From Paracoccus denitrificans (lineage in GTDB: Bacteria > Pseudomonadota > Alphaproteobacteria > Rhodobacterales > Rhodobacteraceae): a DNA stretch of 64,000 nucleotides. Both the position numbers and the translations under genes were made by a program. The notes below the pieces were generated by a model. The model had not been told where the DNA came from and ran no database searches. It saw only the letters and a program-made list of their open reading frames with translations. The DNA is taken from NCBI RefSeq assembly GCF_900100045.1, contig NZ_FNEA01000004.1, positions 124,001 through 188,000 on the forward strand, written 5' to 3'. Below, one piece after another: positions 22,201 through 31,353 of the stretch. Every line of letters begins with the position of its first letter. The stretch's first letter is position 1.

Positions 22201-22938
22201 ATGGTGAGTATGCTTTTGCCAGTCCCACATTTCCATCATGCCGTCACGGCAGCGCTTTTCCTGGGGCTGGCGGGTGCCGGTGCCTGCCATGCCGGGCCTG
22301 CGGCGGCCCAGGCAGAGATGATTCCGGCCCCCGCGATCCCGGTTCAGGACGAGGCGCCGCAGGAAGGCCCGCCCGAGGACGGCGGCGATGCGGCGCCGGA
22401 AAGCCCGCTTTCCGAACCTGCCGCGCCGTCCGAGCCGACCGCCGAGGCAAGGCTGCGCGAGCGCGAGGATCTGGACCTGCTGTTCGCGGAACTGGCCCAG
22501 CCGGGCGGCGAGACCTGGGCGCGGGCCGAAACCGACATCCTGCGCATCTGGTCGCGTTCCGGCTCGGCGGCGATGGACCTGCTCTACAAGCGCGGCGAGG
22601 CGGCGCTGGACGCGGGCGACACCGTTACCGCCCTCGGCCACCTGACCGCGCTGACCGATCACGCGCCGGATTTCGCGGCGGGCTGGTATCTGCGCTCGGT
22701 CGCCTTTTACCTGGACGGGGACCTGGGTCCGGCCATCGCCGATCTGGGCGAGGTGCTGCGGCTGGAGCTGCGCCATTTCGGCGCCCTGACCCAGCTTGGC
22801 ACGATGCTGGAGGAGCTGGGCGACGACAGGAACGCGCTGGAGGCGTTTCGTCAGAGCCTGAAGATCCACCCCCACCAGCAAGAGGCGCAGGACGCCGTCC
22901 GGCGCCTGGAACAGAAATTGCAGGGCACGGACGCCTGA
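22201..22938 (+). CDS. Secreted tetratricopeptide-repeat protein
   Basis: 245 aa. A signal peptide ends near AAAQAE (residue 36-38), then an acidic Pro/Ala/Glu linker to about residue 80, then TPR-like helices (about 125-230) containing LYKRGEAALDAGDTVTAL, FYLDGDLGPAIADLGEVLRL and DDRNALEAFRQSLKIHP. Probably periplasmic and a protein-binding scaffold; partners unknown. The start at 22201 follows GGGAAAG; the open frame extends 43 codons upstream into the opposite SCP2 gene. It ends two bases before the helicase ATG, so they are in one operon. Confidence 0.82.
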   Translation: MVSMLLPVPHFHHAVTAALFLGLAGAGACHAGPAAAQAEMIPAPAIPVQDEAPQEGPPEDGGDAAPESPLSEPAAPSEPTAEARLREREDLDLLFAELAQPGGETWARAETDILRIWSRSGSAAMDLLYKRGEAALDAGDTVTALGHLTALTDHAPDFAAGWYLRSVAFYLDGDLGPAIADLGEVLRLELRHFGALTQLGTMLEELGDDRNALEAFRQSLKIHPHQQEAQDAVRRLEQKLQGTDA

Positions 22939-22939
22939 G

Positions 22940-25867
22940 ATGCAGGACAGATCGCGGGTCACGGCCGTTCTCGGCCCGACCAATACCGGCAAGACGCATT
23001 ACGCCATCGACCGGATGCTGGCGCATCGCACGGGGGTCATCGGCCTGCCGTTGCGCCTGCTTGCGCGCGAGGTCTACGACCGCATCGTCAAGGCGCGCGG
23101 CCCCTCGGTCGTGGCGCTGGTCACCGGCGAGGAGCGGATCGTGCCCGAGCGGGTGCAATACTGGGTCGCCACCACCGAGGCCATGCCCGAGGTCGGCGCC
23201 GATTTCGTCGCCATAGACGAGATCCAGCTTTGCGCCGACCCCGAGCGCGGCCATGTCTTCACCGACCGGCTGCTGAACATGCGGGGCCTGCACGAAACCC
23301 TGCTGCTGGGCAGCGACACCATGCGTCCCGCCATCGCCGCGCTGGTGCCTCAAGTGCAGTTCATGCGGCGCGAAAGGTTTTCCACGCTGTCATGGGCGGG
23401 CTCGAAAAAGATCAGCCGCATGCCGCCGCGCTCGGCCATCGTCTGCTTTTCGGTCGAGGAGGTCTATGCCACGGCCGAGCTGATCCGCCGCCAGAAGGGC
23501 GGCTGCGCGGTGGTGATGGGCGCGCTGAGCCCGCGCACCCGCAACGCGCAGGTCGCCATGTATCAGCAGGGCGAGGTGGATTACCTGGTCGCCACCGATG
23601 CGATCGGGATGGGGCTGAACCTCGACATCCGCCATGTCGCCTTTTCCGCCACCGAGAAGTTTGACGGCCGCCGCTATCGCCCGCTGTTCCCCCATGAGCT
23701 GGGCCAGATCGCCGGGCGGGCCGGGCGGCATACCGAGCCGGGCACGTTCGGCGTCACCGGCGATGCCGGCCCGCTGGAGGAGGGACTGATCGAGGCCATC
23801 GAGAACCACCGCTTCCAGCCCATCAGCCGGCTGATGTGGCGCAACGGCGCGCTGGAATTCGGCACGGTCGAGCGGCTGCTGCAAAGCCTGGAGACCCAGC
23901 CGCAATCGGAATGGCTGGCGCGCGGGCGCGAGGCGGACGACATGCGCGCGCTCAAGGCGCTGTCCGCCATGCCCGAGATCCGCGACAGCATGTCGCACCC
24001 CCGCGACGTGCGGCTTTTGTGGGATGTCTGCCGGATCCCGGATTTCCGCGGTATCTCTCCGGTCGAGCATGCGACGCTTCTGGCGCGGATATTCGGCTTT
24101 CTGCGCGAGGGCGGCGTGCCCCGGGACTGGCTGGCGGGGCAGATCGCCCGGATTGATAAAACGCAAGGCGACATCGACACATTGTCGAAACGATTGGCAT
24201 ATATACGGACCTGGACCTATGTTGCCCAACGATCCGGCTGGGTTTCGGACGAAAGCCATTGGCGTGCGGAGACGCGCGCGGTAGAAGATCGGTTGTCGGA
24301 CGCGTTGCACGCGGCTCTGACGCAAAGATTCGTGGACCGGCGCACTTCCGTGCTGCTGCGCCGGCTCAAACAGAAGGAGAGCCTTTTGGCCGAGGTGAAT
24401 GACAAGGGCGAAGTGACGGTCGAGGGCGAGTTCGCCGGTCGTCTGGAGGGCTTCCGCTTCCACGCCGATCCGAGCGCAACCGGGGACGAGGCGCGCATGC
24501 TGCAGCGCGCCGCCTATGAGGCGCTGCGCCCCGAATTCCATCTGCGCGCCGACCGCTTCTACAACGCGCCGGATACCGAGCTGGACTTCACCGAACAGGG
24601 CGGCCTGATGTGGGGCAGTTCGGCGGTGGGCAAGCTGGTCAAGGGCGGCGAGGCGCTGAAGCCCGGCGTCGAGCCCTTCGTCGACGAAGAGGCCGGGCCC
24701 GAGATCGCCGAGAAGGTGCGCCGCCGCCTCCAGCATTTCGTCGACCGCAAGATCGCCACCCTGTTCGAGCCGCTGCTGGCGCTGAAGAACGACGAGACGC
24801 TGGCCGGGCTGGCCCGCGGTTTCGCCTTTCGCCTGCTCGAATCCTTCGGCGTGCTGCCGCGCGAGGGCGTGGCCACCGAGGTCAAGGAACTGGATCAGGA
24901 TGCGCGCGGCCTCTTGCGCAAGCATGGCGTGCGCTTCGGCCAGTTCACCATTTTCCAGCCGGCGCTCTTGAAGCCGGCGCCGACCCGGCTGCGGCTGGTG
25001 CTCTGGGGTCTGGACCAGGGCCTGTCCGAGTTCCCCGAAAGCCCGCCCCCCGGGCTGGTGACGATCCCCAACCTGCCGGACGTGCCAAAGGGCTATTATA
25101 CGCTTTCGGGCTATCACCCGGCGGGCGAGCGGGCGATCCGCATCGACATGCTGGAGCGGCTGGCCGACATGCTGCGCAGCCAGGACAGCCGTGGCGGTTT
25201 CGAGGCGACGCCCGACATGCTGTCGATCACCGGCATGACGCTGGAGCAGTTCGCGGGCCTGATGCAAGGTCTGGGCTACCGCGCCGAAAAGGGCGAGCGT
25301 GCCAAGGTCCGCGCAGAGGCGGCGCCCGTCGCCGAGCCCGCGCCGGAAGAGGCCGATCACGAGCATCCGCTGACCGAGGAGGAAAGCGTGCTTGCCGCTG
25401 AAACCCGGGCCAAGTGGGAGGCCGAGCAGGCCGCCCGCAAGGCCGCGGAGGCGGAAGCCGAGGCTGCGGCCGGAACCGGCGACGAGGCTGCCGAGCCTGC
25501 CGCGGCCGAGATGGAGCTGTTCTATACCTTCACCTGGGCGCCGCGCCCGCGGGGCGGCCATCGCCGGCCCGAGCGGGGCGAGCGTCACGGCCAAGGCCAG
25601 CCGCGTCCCCAGGGCGAGCGCGGCCCGCGCCGCGAGCGCGAGGCGGGATCGGAAAAGGCCGGGCAGGAGAACAGGCGCGAGGGCAAGCCCTTCGAGGGCA
25701 AGCGTCGCGACGAGCAGCGTGGCGAGCGCGGCCCGAAAGGCAAGCCCAAGGGCAAGCCGCGCCATGACGGTCCCAAGAGTTTCGAGGCCCGCCCGCCGCG
25801 GGCCGAGAAGCAGGCCGATCCCGACAGCCCCTTCGCCATCCTCGCCGCGCTCAAGAACAAGTCGTGA
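22940..25867 (+). CDS. SUV3-like DExH RNA helicase with charged C-terminal tail
   Basis: 975 aa helicase of the family that includes mitochondrial SUV3. Walker A is GPTNTGKTH (residues 12-20), the DExH-box variant is DEIQ near 95, and motif VI is QIAGRAGRH near 255. A SUV3-type C-terminal region follows to about residue 790. The last 180 residues are low-complexity: Ala/Glu-rich, then Arg/Gly/Lys/Glu-rich, with a final DSPFAILAALKNK. SUV3 works with an exoribonuclease in RNA decay; a similar role is inferred here. Its stop overlaps the GTG start of an Hsp15-like RNA-binding gene. The long opposite-strand frame is a shadow. Confidence 0.9.
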   Translation: MQDRSRVTAVLGPTNTGKTHYAIDRMLAHRTGVIGLPLRLLAREVYDRIVKARGPSVVALVTGEERIVPERVQYWVATTEAMPEVGADFVAIDEIQLCADPERGHVFTDRLLNMRGLHETLLLGSDTMRPAIAALVPQVQFMRRERFSTLSWAGSKKISRMPPRSAIVCFSVEEVYATAELIRRQKGGCAVVMGALSPRTRNAQVAMYQQGEVDYLVATDAIGMGLNLDIRHVAFSATEKFDGRRYRPLFPHELGQIAGRAGRHTEPGTFGVTGDAGPLEEGLIEAIENHRFQPISRLMWRNGALEFGTVERLLQSLETQPQSEWLARGREADDMRALKALSAMPEIRDSMSHPRDVRLLWDVCRIPDFRGISPVEHATLLARIFGFLREGGVPRDWLAGQIARIDKTQGDIDTLSKRLAYIRTWTYVAQRSGWVSDESHWRAETRAVEDRLSDALHAALTQRFVDRRTSVLLRRLKQKESLLAEVNDKGEVTVEGEFAGRLEGFRFHADPSATGDEARMLQRAAYEALRPEFHLRADRFYNAPDTELDFTEQGGLMWGSSAVGKLVKGGEALKPGVEPFVDEEAGPEIAEKVRRRLQHFVDRKIATLFEPLLALKNDETLAGLARGFAFRLLESFGVLPREGVATEVKELDQDARGLLRKHGVRFGQFTIFQPALLKPAPTRLRLVLWGLDQGLSEFPESPPPGLVTIPNLPDVPKGYYTLSGYHPAGERAIRIDMLERLADMLRSQDSRGGFEATPDMLSITGMTLEQFAGLMQGLGYRAEKGERAKVRAEAAPVAEPAPEEADHEHPLTEEESVLAAETRAKWEAEQAARKAAEAEAEAAAGTGDEAAEPAAAEMELFYTFTWAPRPRGGHRRPERGERHGQGQPRPQGERGPRREREAGSEKAGQENRREGKPFEGKRRDEQRGERGPKGKPKGKPRHDGPKSFEARPPRAEKQADPDSPFAILAALKNKS

Positions 25868-26133
25868 GCCAGGAGGCGGCCGGGGCGATCCGGCTCGACC
25901 GCTGGCTGCATCACGCGCGGCTGTTCAAGACCCGCACCCTGGCCGCCGACGCGATCGGTGCCGGGGGCATCCGGGTGAACGGGCAGCCTTGCAGCAAGCC
26001 GGCGCAGGCGGTCAGGGGCGGCGATACTGTCACCGTATCGGCCCATGGCCGGGTGCGGGTGCTGCGGGTCCGGCTATTGGGCGAGCGGCGCGGCCCGGCC
26101 AGCGAGGCGGCGACGCTTTACGAGGAACTCTAG
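25864..26133 (+). CDS. S4-domain RNA-binding protein, Hsp15-like
   Basis: 89 aa. The S4 fold covers most of it: IRLDRWLHHARLFKTRT, then AADAIGAGGIRVNGQ and the AVRGGDTVTV turn. Hsp15 (HslR) binds free 50S subunits carrying stalled nascent chains. The start is a GTG sharing bases with the helicase TGA, so synthesis is coupled to that helicase. The basic C-terminal tail is shorter than in E. coli Hsp15. Confidence 0.87.
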   Translation: MSQEAAGAIRLDRWLHHARLFKTRTLAADAIGAGGIRVNGQPCSKPAQAVRGGDTVTVSAHGRVRVLRVRLLGERRGPASEAATLYEEL

Positions 26134-26295
26134 GCGCGGGGGCAAGGAACCGGGTTCCGCCCCGCGCCCCTGCGACAGAACGCCATCCCGTGCCGGCCAT
26201 GCCGCGGCCCTATCCTCGTCTTTTCGCCGGTGGTGGCCTTGATTGATGGCGGTCGCGGGCGTAACTAGCCGATCAGGAAACAGGAATATCGCGCC

Positions 26296-26634
26296 ATGAC
26301 CTATGTCGTCACTGAAAACTGCATCATGTGCAAATACACCGACTGTGTCGAGGTGTGTCCCGTGGACTGTTTCTATGAAGGCGAGAACACGCTGGTCATC
26401 CATCCCGACGAATGCATCGATTGCGGCGTCTGCGAACCGGAATGCCCGGCCGACGCGATTCGTCCCGATACCGAGCCCGACATGGACAAGTGGGTCGAGT
26501 TCAACCGCAAATATGCCGAATCCTGGCCGGTGATCACCCGCAAGAAGGATCCGATGCCCGGCTATCAGGAGATGGACGGCGCGCCCGGCAAGCTGGAGAA
26601 ATACTTCTCGGAAGCTCCGGGCGAGGGGGATTGA
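26296..26634 (+). CDS. fdxA: 7Fe ferredoxin FdxA
   Basis: 112 aa. The cysteine pattern matches Azotobacter ferredoxin I: C9, C17, C21, C40, C43, C46, C50, with extra C12 and C25. C9/C17/C50 hold a 3Fe-4S cluster and C21/C40/C43/C46 a 4Fe-4S cluster. The C-terminal extension ([15 protein letters not shown] and onward) is typical of alphaproteobacterial FdxA. Cytoplasmic low-potential electron carrier; partner unknown. In many Rhodobacterales fdxA lies next to carD, as here. Confidence 0.95.
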   Translation: MTYVVTENCIMCKYTDCVEVCPVDCFYEGENTLVIHPDECIDCGVCEPECPADAIRPDTEPDMDKWVEFNRKYAESWPVITRKKDPMPGYQEMDGAPGKLEKYFSEAPGEGD

Positions 26635-27087
26635 GACCGGCGGTCCCGTTTGGGTCCGAAAGCTTGTTCACAAAGCTAACGACTGTGCTGATCGCGCATC
26701 ATATGGTGCTTTTGTCTGGGATCATTCTGGCGGGAAAAGCCGGGAATCGGTAAATCGCGGTTGTGGCGGGGAGCGGTTGATTCGTCCCGTGCCACGCATC
26801 GGCTCTGTCGGTGAATCGGTAGCGTAGTGCTGATTTTAAACGATTTTCCATCATCAGGCAGGGCCGGTGCCGCTTTGCAGCGAGGCTTTGAACCGGGGCG
26901 ATTTTTGTGCTATGGTGCAGCTATCTCGCGCCGGTCGGGCCGCTTTCGTGGCCTGAGCGGCGCTGCTGCCTGTCATGATCGCCTGCCCGGTCAGTAGTGC
27001 AAGAACAACAATGTGGCCCGTAAGGGGGGATCGTCCCGCCTTGGGGGCTTTTGTGTCGCGCGGCGGCGCAACTGCGAAGGATGCCCA
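26635..27087 (+). other. Gap of 453 bp between fdxA and carD, carD promoter and leader
   Basis: No convincing gene. Its left half (26635-26880) shows no clear signal. The right half carries the probable carD promoter and a leader of about 165 bases. Near 27016-27036 an inverted repeat (AAGGGGGGA and TCCCGCCTT, one mismatch) followed by GGGGGCTTTT could act as an attenuator-like hairpin; this is a weak inference. Confidence 0.5.
26888..26916 (+). promoter_or_regulatory. Probable sigma-70 promoter of carD
   Basis: TTGAAC and TATGGT separated by 17 bases. The -10 element ends in T, unlike many promoters of this group. The start would be near 26923. Confidence 0.6.
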
Positions 27088-27597
27088 ATGTCGAAAGCCA
27101 AGAAGACCGAATTCCGTCCCGATGACTTCGTCGTCTATCCGACCCATGGCGTGGGTCGCATCGTTTCGATCGAAGAGCAAGAGGTCGCGGGGCTGCGCCT
27201 CGAAATGTTCGTCATTTCGTTCGAAAAGGACAAGATGACCCTGCGCGTGCCGACCGCGCGGGCGACCGAGATCGGCATGCGCGGTCTTTCGACCCCCGAC
27301 CTGGTCGAGCGGGCGCTGGACACGCTGAAGGGCAAGGCCCGGGTCAAGCGTGCGATGTGGTCGCGCCGCGCCCAGGAATATGAGCAAAAGATCAACTCGG
27401 GCGACCTGATGTCGATTGCCGAGGTGGTGCGCGACCTGCACCGCAACGACGACCAGCGCGAGCAGTCCTATTCCGAGCGCCAGCTTTACGAGGCTGCGCT
27501 GGACCGCCTGACCCGCGAAGTGGCCGCCGTTTCCGGCATGGACGAGGCGGGCGCTCAGAAGAGGGTCGAAACCGTGCTGACCGCGCGCGCCGCATAA
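27088..27597 (+). CDS. carD: CarD-family RNA polymerase-binding regulator
   Basis: 169 aa. The N-terminal Tudor-like RNA-polymerase-interacting domain (about residues 8-65) starts with FRPDDFVVYPTHGVGRI, and the helical DNA-binding domain follows with a conserved Trp in KRAMWSRRAQEY. CarD binds the beta subunit and stabilises open complexes at many promoters. The ATG at 27088 follows GAAGG at 8 bases; the 25 open codons upstream lie in the leader. A strong terminator follows. Confidence 0.94.
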   Translation: MSKAKKTEFRPDDFVVYPTHGVGRIVSIEEQEVAGLRLEMFVISFEKDKMTLRVPTARATEIGMRGLSTPDLVERALDTLKGKARVKRAMWSRRAQEYEQKINSGDLMSIAEVVRDLHRNDDQREQSYSERQLYEAALDRLTREVAAVSGMDEAGAQKRVETVLTARAA

Positions 27598-27619
27598 GGG
27601 GCCGGCAGTCGCGATGATC

Positions 27620-27641
27620 GGGCGCCTTCGGGCGCCCTTTT
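27620..27641 (+). terminator. Rho-independent terminator of carD
   Basis: GGGCGCC-TTCG-GGCGCCC followed by TTTT, 22 bases after the carD stop. A UUCG tetraloop makes it very stable. Confidence 0.92.
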
Positions 27642-27734
27642 CATGTCATGCCACGGCACGATGAGCCTGCCGCGCGATGCACATGCGGAGGGTTCGGGAA
27701 CTGCCGGGCGAACGCTTGGGCTGGCTTGCCGCCA

Positions 27735-28310
27735 TCAGGCGCGCATGACGCCGAAAACCAGCGAAATCGAAACGAAGGCGAGCCAGATCGAGGCAAGCCG
27801 CTGGATGCCCTGCCGCCGCCCCTGGCCGCCCTTGCCCACCTGCGTCAACGCCCCCGCGCCGCCCCAGACCAGCGCGGCGCCCGTCACCATCAGGCAGAAC
27901 AGCCCCAGCCGGGCTGCGAAAGCCGGATCCTGCGGCGCGGGCAGCAGGACGAGGCCGAAGATCAGCGCCTTGGGATTCAGCACGGTGGTCACATAGATCC
28001 GGCGGGCACTGACCCCCCGGCCTTCCCCTTCGCCGTTTCGCGACCGCCACAGGGAAGTGGCGAGGATCATGATCCAGACGGCTGCCGCCAGTTTCAGGGC
28101 GGTGGCGAAGGTCGGCGAGCGTTCAAGAAGCTGCGCGCCCAGCAGGGCCAGCGGCAGGACGGTCGTCAGATAACCCGCCAGTTCCGCAGGCAGCAGGCGC
28201 ATGACCCGGGCGAGACCGCGCTCCGCCCCGGCGATCCCCATCAGCGTATTCGTCGGCCCCGGAGCCAGAAGCAGGGCCAGAACCGCCGAGACGAATGCGA
28301 TGATGGTCAT
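27735..28310 (-). CDS. LysE/RhtB-family amino acid exporter
   Basis: 191 aa integral membrane protein with about five or six helices. It starts MTIIAFVSAVLALLLAPGPTN, where APGPTN is the family signature, and has the later YVTTVLNPKALIFGLVLLP motif. The family exports amino acids or derivatives; the substrate cannot be predicted. Slightly shorter than LysE (about 205 aa). It is convergent with carD and lies downstream of the M20 peptidase gene on the same strand, 149 bp away. Confidence 0.85.
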   Translation of the reverse strand: MTIIAFVSAVLALLLAPGPTNTLMGIAGAERGLARVMRLLPAELAGYLTTVLPLALLGAQLLERSPTFATALKLAAAVWIMILATSLWRSRNGEGEGRGVSARRIYVTTVLNPKALIFGLVLLPAPQDPAFAARLGLFCLMVTGAALVWGGAGALTQVGKGGQGRRQGIQRLASIWLAFVSISLVFGVMRA

Positions 28311-28459
28311 CGGGTGCAGATCTCCTCAATGCTGCAAGTGCGCTAGCACGGCTCCGTGCTGCATGAATTGATCTGGGTCACGCGTGCAAGGCAAGGATCG
28401 GGATTGCGGGCGCTCCTGCCAGGGTGCCGGGGCGGCCGCGGCGACCGCCCCGCCGCATC

Positions 28460-29845
28460 TCAGCCCAGGGCCGCCAGGATGCGCGCCCAGCTTCGCGCCC
28501 CCTTGGCGAAGCTGTCGAGGTCGTATTTCTCGTTCGGCGAGTGGATGCGGTCGTCGTCGCGGGCAAAGCCGATCAGCATGGAATCCATGCCCAGGATCTC
28601 CTTGAAATCCCCGGCGATGGGGATCGAGCCGCCGGCGCCGATATAGGCGGCCTCGCGTCCCCATTCCTGGCTCAGCGCCGCCTTGGCCGCCGTGAAGGCC
28701 GGGTCCGAGATGTCCATGCGGCTGGCCGGGCTTGCGCCGTGGCCGTGGAATTCCACCGTGCAGTCCGCGGGCACATGGGCGCGGATATGGGCGCGGAAGG
28801 CTTCGCGGATGCGCTCGGGGTCCTGGGCGCCGGTCAGGCGGAAGCTGACCTTGGCACGAGCCTCGGCCGGCAGCACGGTCTTGAAGCCATCGCCGGTATA
28901 ACCGCCGGTGATGCCGTTGATCTCGAAGGTGGGGCGGTTCCAGACCATCTCCAGCCCGGTGCGGCCCTGTTCGCCGATGGGATGCTTCAGCCCGACCCGC
29001 GACAGGAACTCGCCCGGATCGAAGCCGAGCGCATCCCAGTCGGCGCGGAGTTCCCCGGACAGTTCCTCGACCCCGTCGTAGAAGCCGGGCAGGGTGACGC
29101 GGCCGGTGGCGTCCTTGATGGTCGAGAGCGCATCGACGAGGACCTGGATCGGGTTCGCCGCCAGCCCGCCGAAACTGCCCGAATGCAGGTCGCGATCGGC
29201 GGCGCGCAGCACGATCTCGTCCCCGTAAAGCCCGCGCAGCTGGGTGGTGATGGCCGGCCGGCCGTCGGCATAAAGCCCGGTGTCGCAGATCATCGCCACG
29301 CCGGCGCGCAACTCCTCGGCATTTTCGCGCAGGAAGGGGCGCAGGCTGGGCGAGCCGGATTCCTCCTCGCCCTCGAACAGCAGCACCAGGTCCGAGGGCA
29401 GGCTGCCATGCACCGCCTTCCAGGCGCGGAACGCCTCGACGAAGGTCATCAGCTGGCCCTTGTCGTCCGAGGCGCCGCGGCCGCGGATCACCTTGCCCTG
29501 GGGCGTGTCCTCGATCTGCGGCTCGAAGGGCGGGCGCTCCCACAGGTCCAGCGGATCGACCGGCTGCACGTCGTAATGGCCGTAGAACAGCAGCGGGCGG
29601 CGCGTTCCCTTCGGCGAATGGGCGACGACCATGGGGTGGCCGGGCGTGTCGCGCAGTCCGGCCTCGAAGCCCAGCGAGGTCAGTTCGGCACACAGCCATT
29701 CCGCCGCCCGCCGCACCTCGCCCTTGTAGGCCGGGTCCGTCGAGATCGAGGGAATGCGAAGAAATTCCACGAGCCGGTCGAGCGCCCGGGGCAATTCTTC
29801 GTCCAGCGTTGAAAGCACTTCGCCAATTCTGGAATGATCCGTCAT
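28460..29845 (-). CDS. M20-family zinc dipeptidase (ArgE/DapE/ACY1/CPG2 group)
   Basis: 461 aa cytoplasmic metallopeptidase. Metal ligands: H and D in FYGHYDVQPVDP, the bridging D in GRGASDDKGQ, EGEEESGS with the catalytic Glu, and a late His near the C-terminus (in GAGGSIPI region). The lid dimerisation domain covers about residues 200-350. Length fits the M20 dipeptidases (carnosinase-like) better than DapE (about 380). The start at 29845 has AGGAAAGG. It is divergent from hemA, with the hemA FNR box 88 bases upstream of its start. Confidence 0.88.
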   Translation of the reverse strand: MTDHSRIGEVLSTLDEELPRALDRLVEFLRIPSISTDPAYKGEVRRAAEWLCAELTSLGFEAGLRDTPGHPMVVAHSPKGTRRPLLFYGHYDVQPVDPLDLWERPPFEPQIEDTPQGKVIRGRGASDDKGQLMTFVEAFRAWKAVHGSLPSDLVLLFEGEEESGSPSLRPFLRENAEELRAGVAMICDTGLYADGRPAITTQLRGLYGDEIVLRAADRDLHSGSFGGLAANPIQVLVDALSTIKDATGRVTLPGFYDGVEELSGELRADWDALGFDPGEFLSRVGLKHPIGEQGRTGLEMVWNRPTFEINGITGGYTGDGFKTVLPAEARAKVSFRLTGAQDPERIREAFRAHIRAHVPADCTVEFHGHGASPASRMDISDPAFTAAKAALSQEWGREAAYIGAGGSIPIAGDFKEILGMDSMLIGFARDDDRIHSPNEKYDLDSFAKGARSWARILAALG

Positions 29846-29932
29846 CCTTCGCCTTTCCTGATTGATTTCCTCAGAGAAAACCCCTGCCATCTTGGTTTGA
29901 GTGCGACATTTTTACGCTGTATTTTCTCTGGC

Positions 29933-29946
29933 TTGATGCGTATCAA
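29933..29946 (+). promoter_or_regulatory. Perfect palindromic FNR box upstream of hemA
   Basis: TTGATGCGTATCAA is an exact consensus FNR box. CATGAT at 29969-29974 is positioned as a -10 hexamer and puts the start near 29981, 41 bases from the box centre, with a 34-base leader to the hemA ATG. The site could also affect the divergent M20 peptidase gene. Confidence 0.88.
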
Positions 29947-30014
29947 GGTGTGACCCGCGGGATCGCAGCATGATCCCCCAAGCGAGCAAGTTCAAGCAAG
30001 GCAAGGGATCCGTA

Positions 30015-31244
30015 ATGGACTATTCAGCTGCCCTCGATCAGGCCATCGGCAAGCTGCACGAAGAGGGGCGCTACCGGACCTTCATCGACATCGAGCGCCG
30101 CAAGGGGGCCTATCCGCAGGCGGTCTGGACGCGGCCGGACGGGACCGAAACCCGGATCACCGTGTGGTGCGGCAACGACTACCTGGGCATGGGCCAGCAT
30201 CCCGTCGTGCTGGCGGCGATGCATGAGGCGCTGGACGCCACCGGCGCGGGTTCGGGCGGGACGCGCAACATCTCGGGCACCACGGTCTATCACAAGCGGC
30301 TGGAAGCCGAGCTGTCCGACCTGCACGGGAAAGAGGCCGCGCTGGTCTTTTCCAGCGCCTATATCGCCAACGACGCGACGCTCTCGACCCTGCGCAAGCT
30401 GTTTCCCGGCCTCATCATCTATTCGGACGAGTTGAACCACGCCTCGATGATCGAGGGGATCAAGCGGTTCGACGGCGCCAAGCGCATCTTCCGCCACAAC
30501 GACGTGGCGCATCTGCGCGAGTTGCTGGCGGCCGACGATCCCGAGGCGCCGAAGCTGATCGCCTTTGAATCCATCTATTCGATGGACGGCGATTTCGGCC
30601 CGATCAAGGCGATCTGCGACCTTGCGGACGAATTCAACGCGCTGACCTATCTGGACGAGGTGCATGCCGTTGGCATGTATGGTCCGCGCGGCGGTGGCGT
30701 GGCCGAGCGCGACGGGCTGAGCCATCGCATCGACATCTTCAACGGCACACTGGGCAAGGCGTTCGGCGTCTTCGGCGGCTATATCGCCGCTTCGGCCAGG
30801 ATGGTGGATGCGATCCGCTCCTATGCGCCCGGGTTCATCTTCACCACCTCGCTGCCCCCGGCGGTGGCGGCGGGCGCGGCGGCCTCGATCGCCTTCCTCA
30901 AGACGGCCGAGGGGCAGTTGCTGCGCGACCAACAGCAGCTGAACGCCCGCATCCTGAAGATGCGGCTGCGCGGCCTCGGCATGCCGATCATGGACCATGG
31001 CAGCCATATCGTGCCGGTGCATGTCGGCAACCCGGTGCATTGCAAGGCGCTGTCGGACATGCTGCTGGCCGATTTCGGCATCTATGTGCAGCCGATCAAC
31101 TTCCCGACCGTGCCGCGCGGGACCGAACGTCTGCGTTTCACGCCCTCTCCGGTGCATGATCCCAAGCAGATCGACCATCTGGTGAAGGCCATGGACAGCC
31201 TGTGGTCGCAGTGCAAACTGAACCGTTCAACTTCGGCTGCCTGA
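30015..31244 (+). CDS. hemA: 5-Aminolevulinate synthase
   Basis: 409 aa PLP enzyme condensing glycine with succinyl-CoA, the first step of C4-pathway haem synthesis in alphaproteobacteria. Family segments: [25 protein letters not shown], the [10 protein letters not shown] loop whose Asp contacts PLP, and the Schiff-base lysine in [12 protein letters not shown] near residue 248. The start MDYSAALDQ at 30015 gives the usual length; 15 open codons upstream overlap the promoter. A consensus FNR box drives it, matching the need for haem in low-oxygen respiration. Confidence 0.97.
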   Translation: MDYSAALDQAIGKLHEEGRYRTFIDIERRKGAYPQAVWTRPDGTETRITVWCGNDYLGMGQHPVVLAAMHEALDATGAGSGGTRNISGTTVYHKRLEAELSDLHGKEAALVFSSAYIANDATLSTLRKLFPGLIIYSDELNHASMIEGIKRFDGAKRIFRHNDVAHLRELLAADDPEAPKLIAFESIYSMDGDFGPIKAICDLADEFNALTYLDEVHAVGMYGPRGGGVAERDGLSHRIDIFNGTLGKAFGVFGGYIAASARMVDAIRSYAPGFIFTTSLPPAVAAGAAASIAFLKTAEGQLLRDQQQLNARILKMRLRGLGMPIMDHGSHIVPVHVGNPVHCKALSDMLLADFGIYVQPINFPTVPRGTERLRFTPSPVHDPKQIDHLVKAMDSLWSQCKLNRSTSAA

Positions 31245-31353
31245 AGCGGTTTCGGGGTGAAGACCTCTCGCGCCCGTGATAACCTTGCTTTAATCAAGTT
31301 GTGAGAGTCTTCCGATTCGGGGAGGGCGAACAGCAAAGAATGGGGCAGGCGCA

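Noticed and set aside
31287-31302. Candidate FNR box near TTGCTTTAATCAA before the rodZ-like gene
   Set aside because: The half-site spacing is one base short and the first half lacks the A of TTGA.
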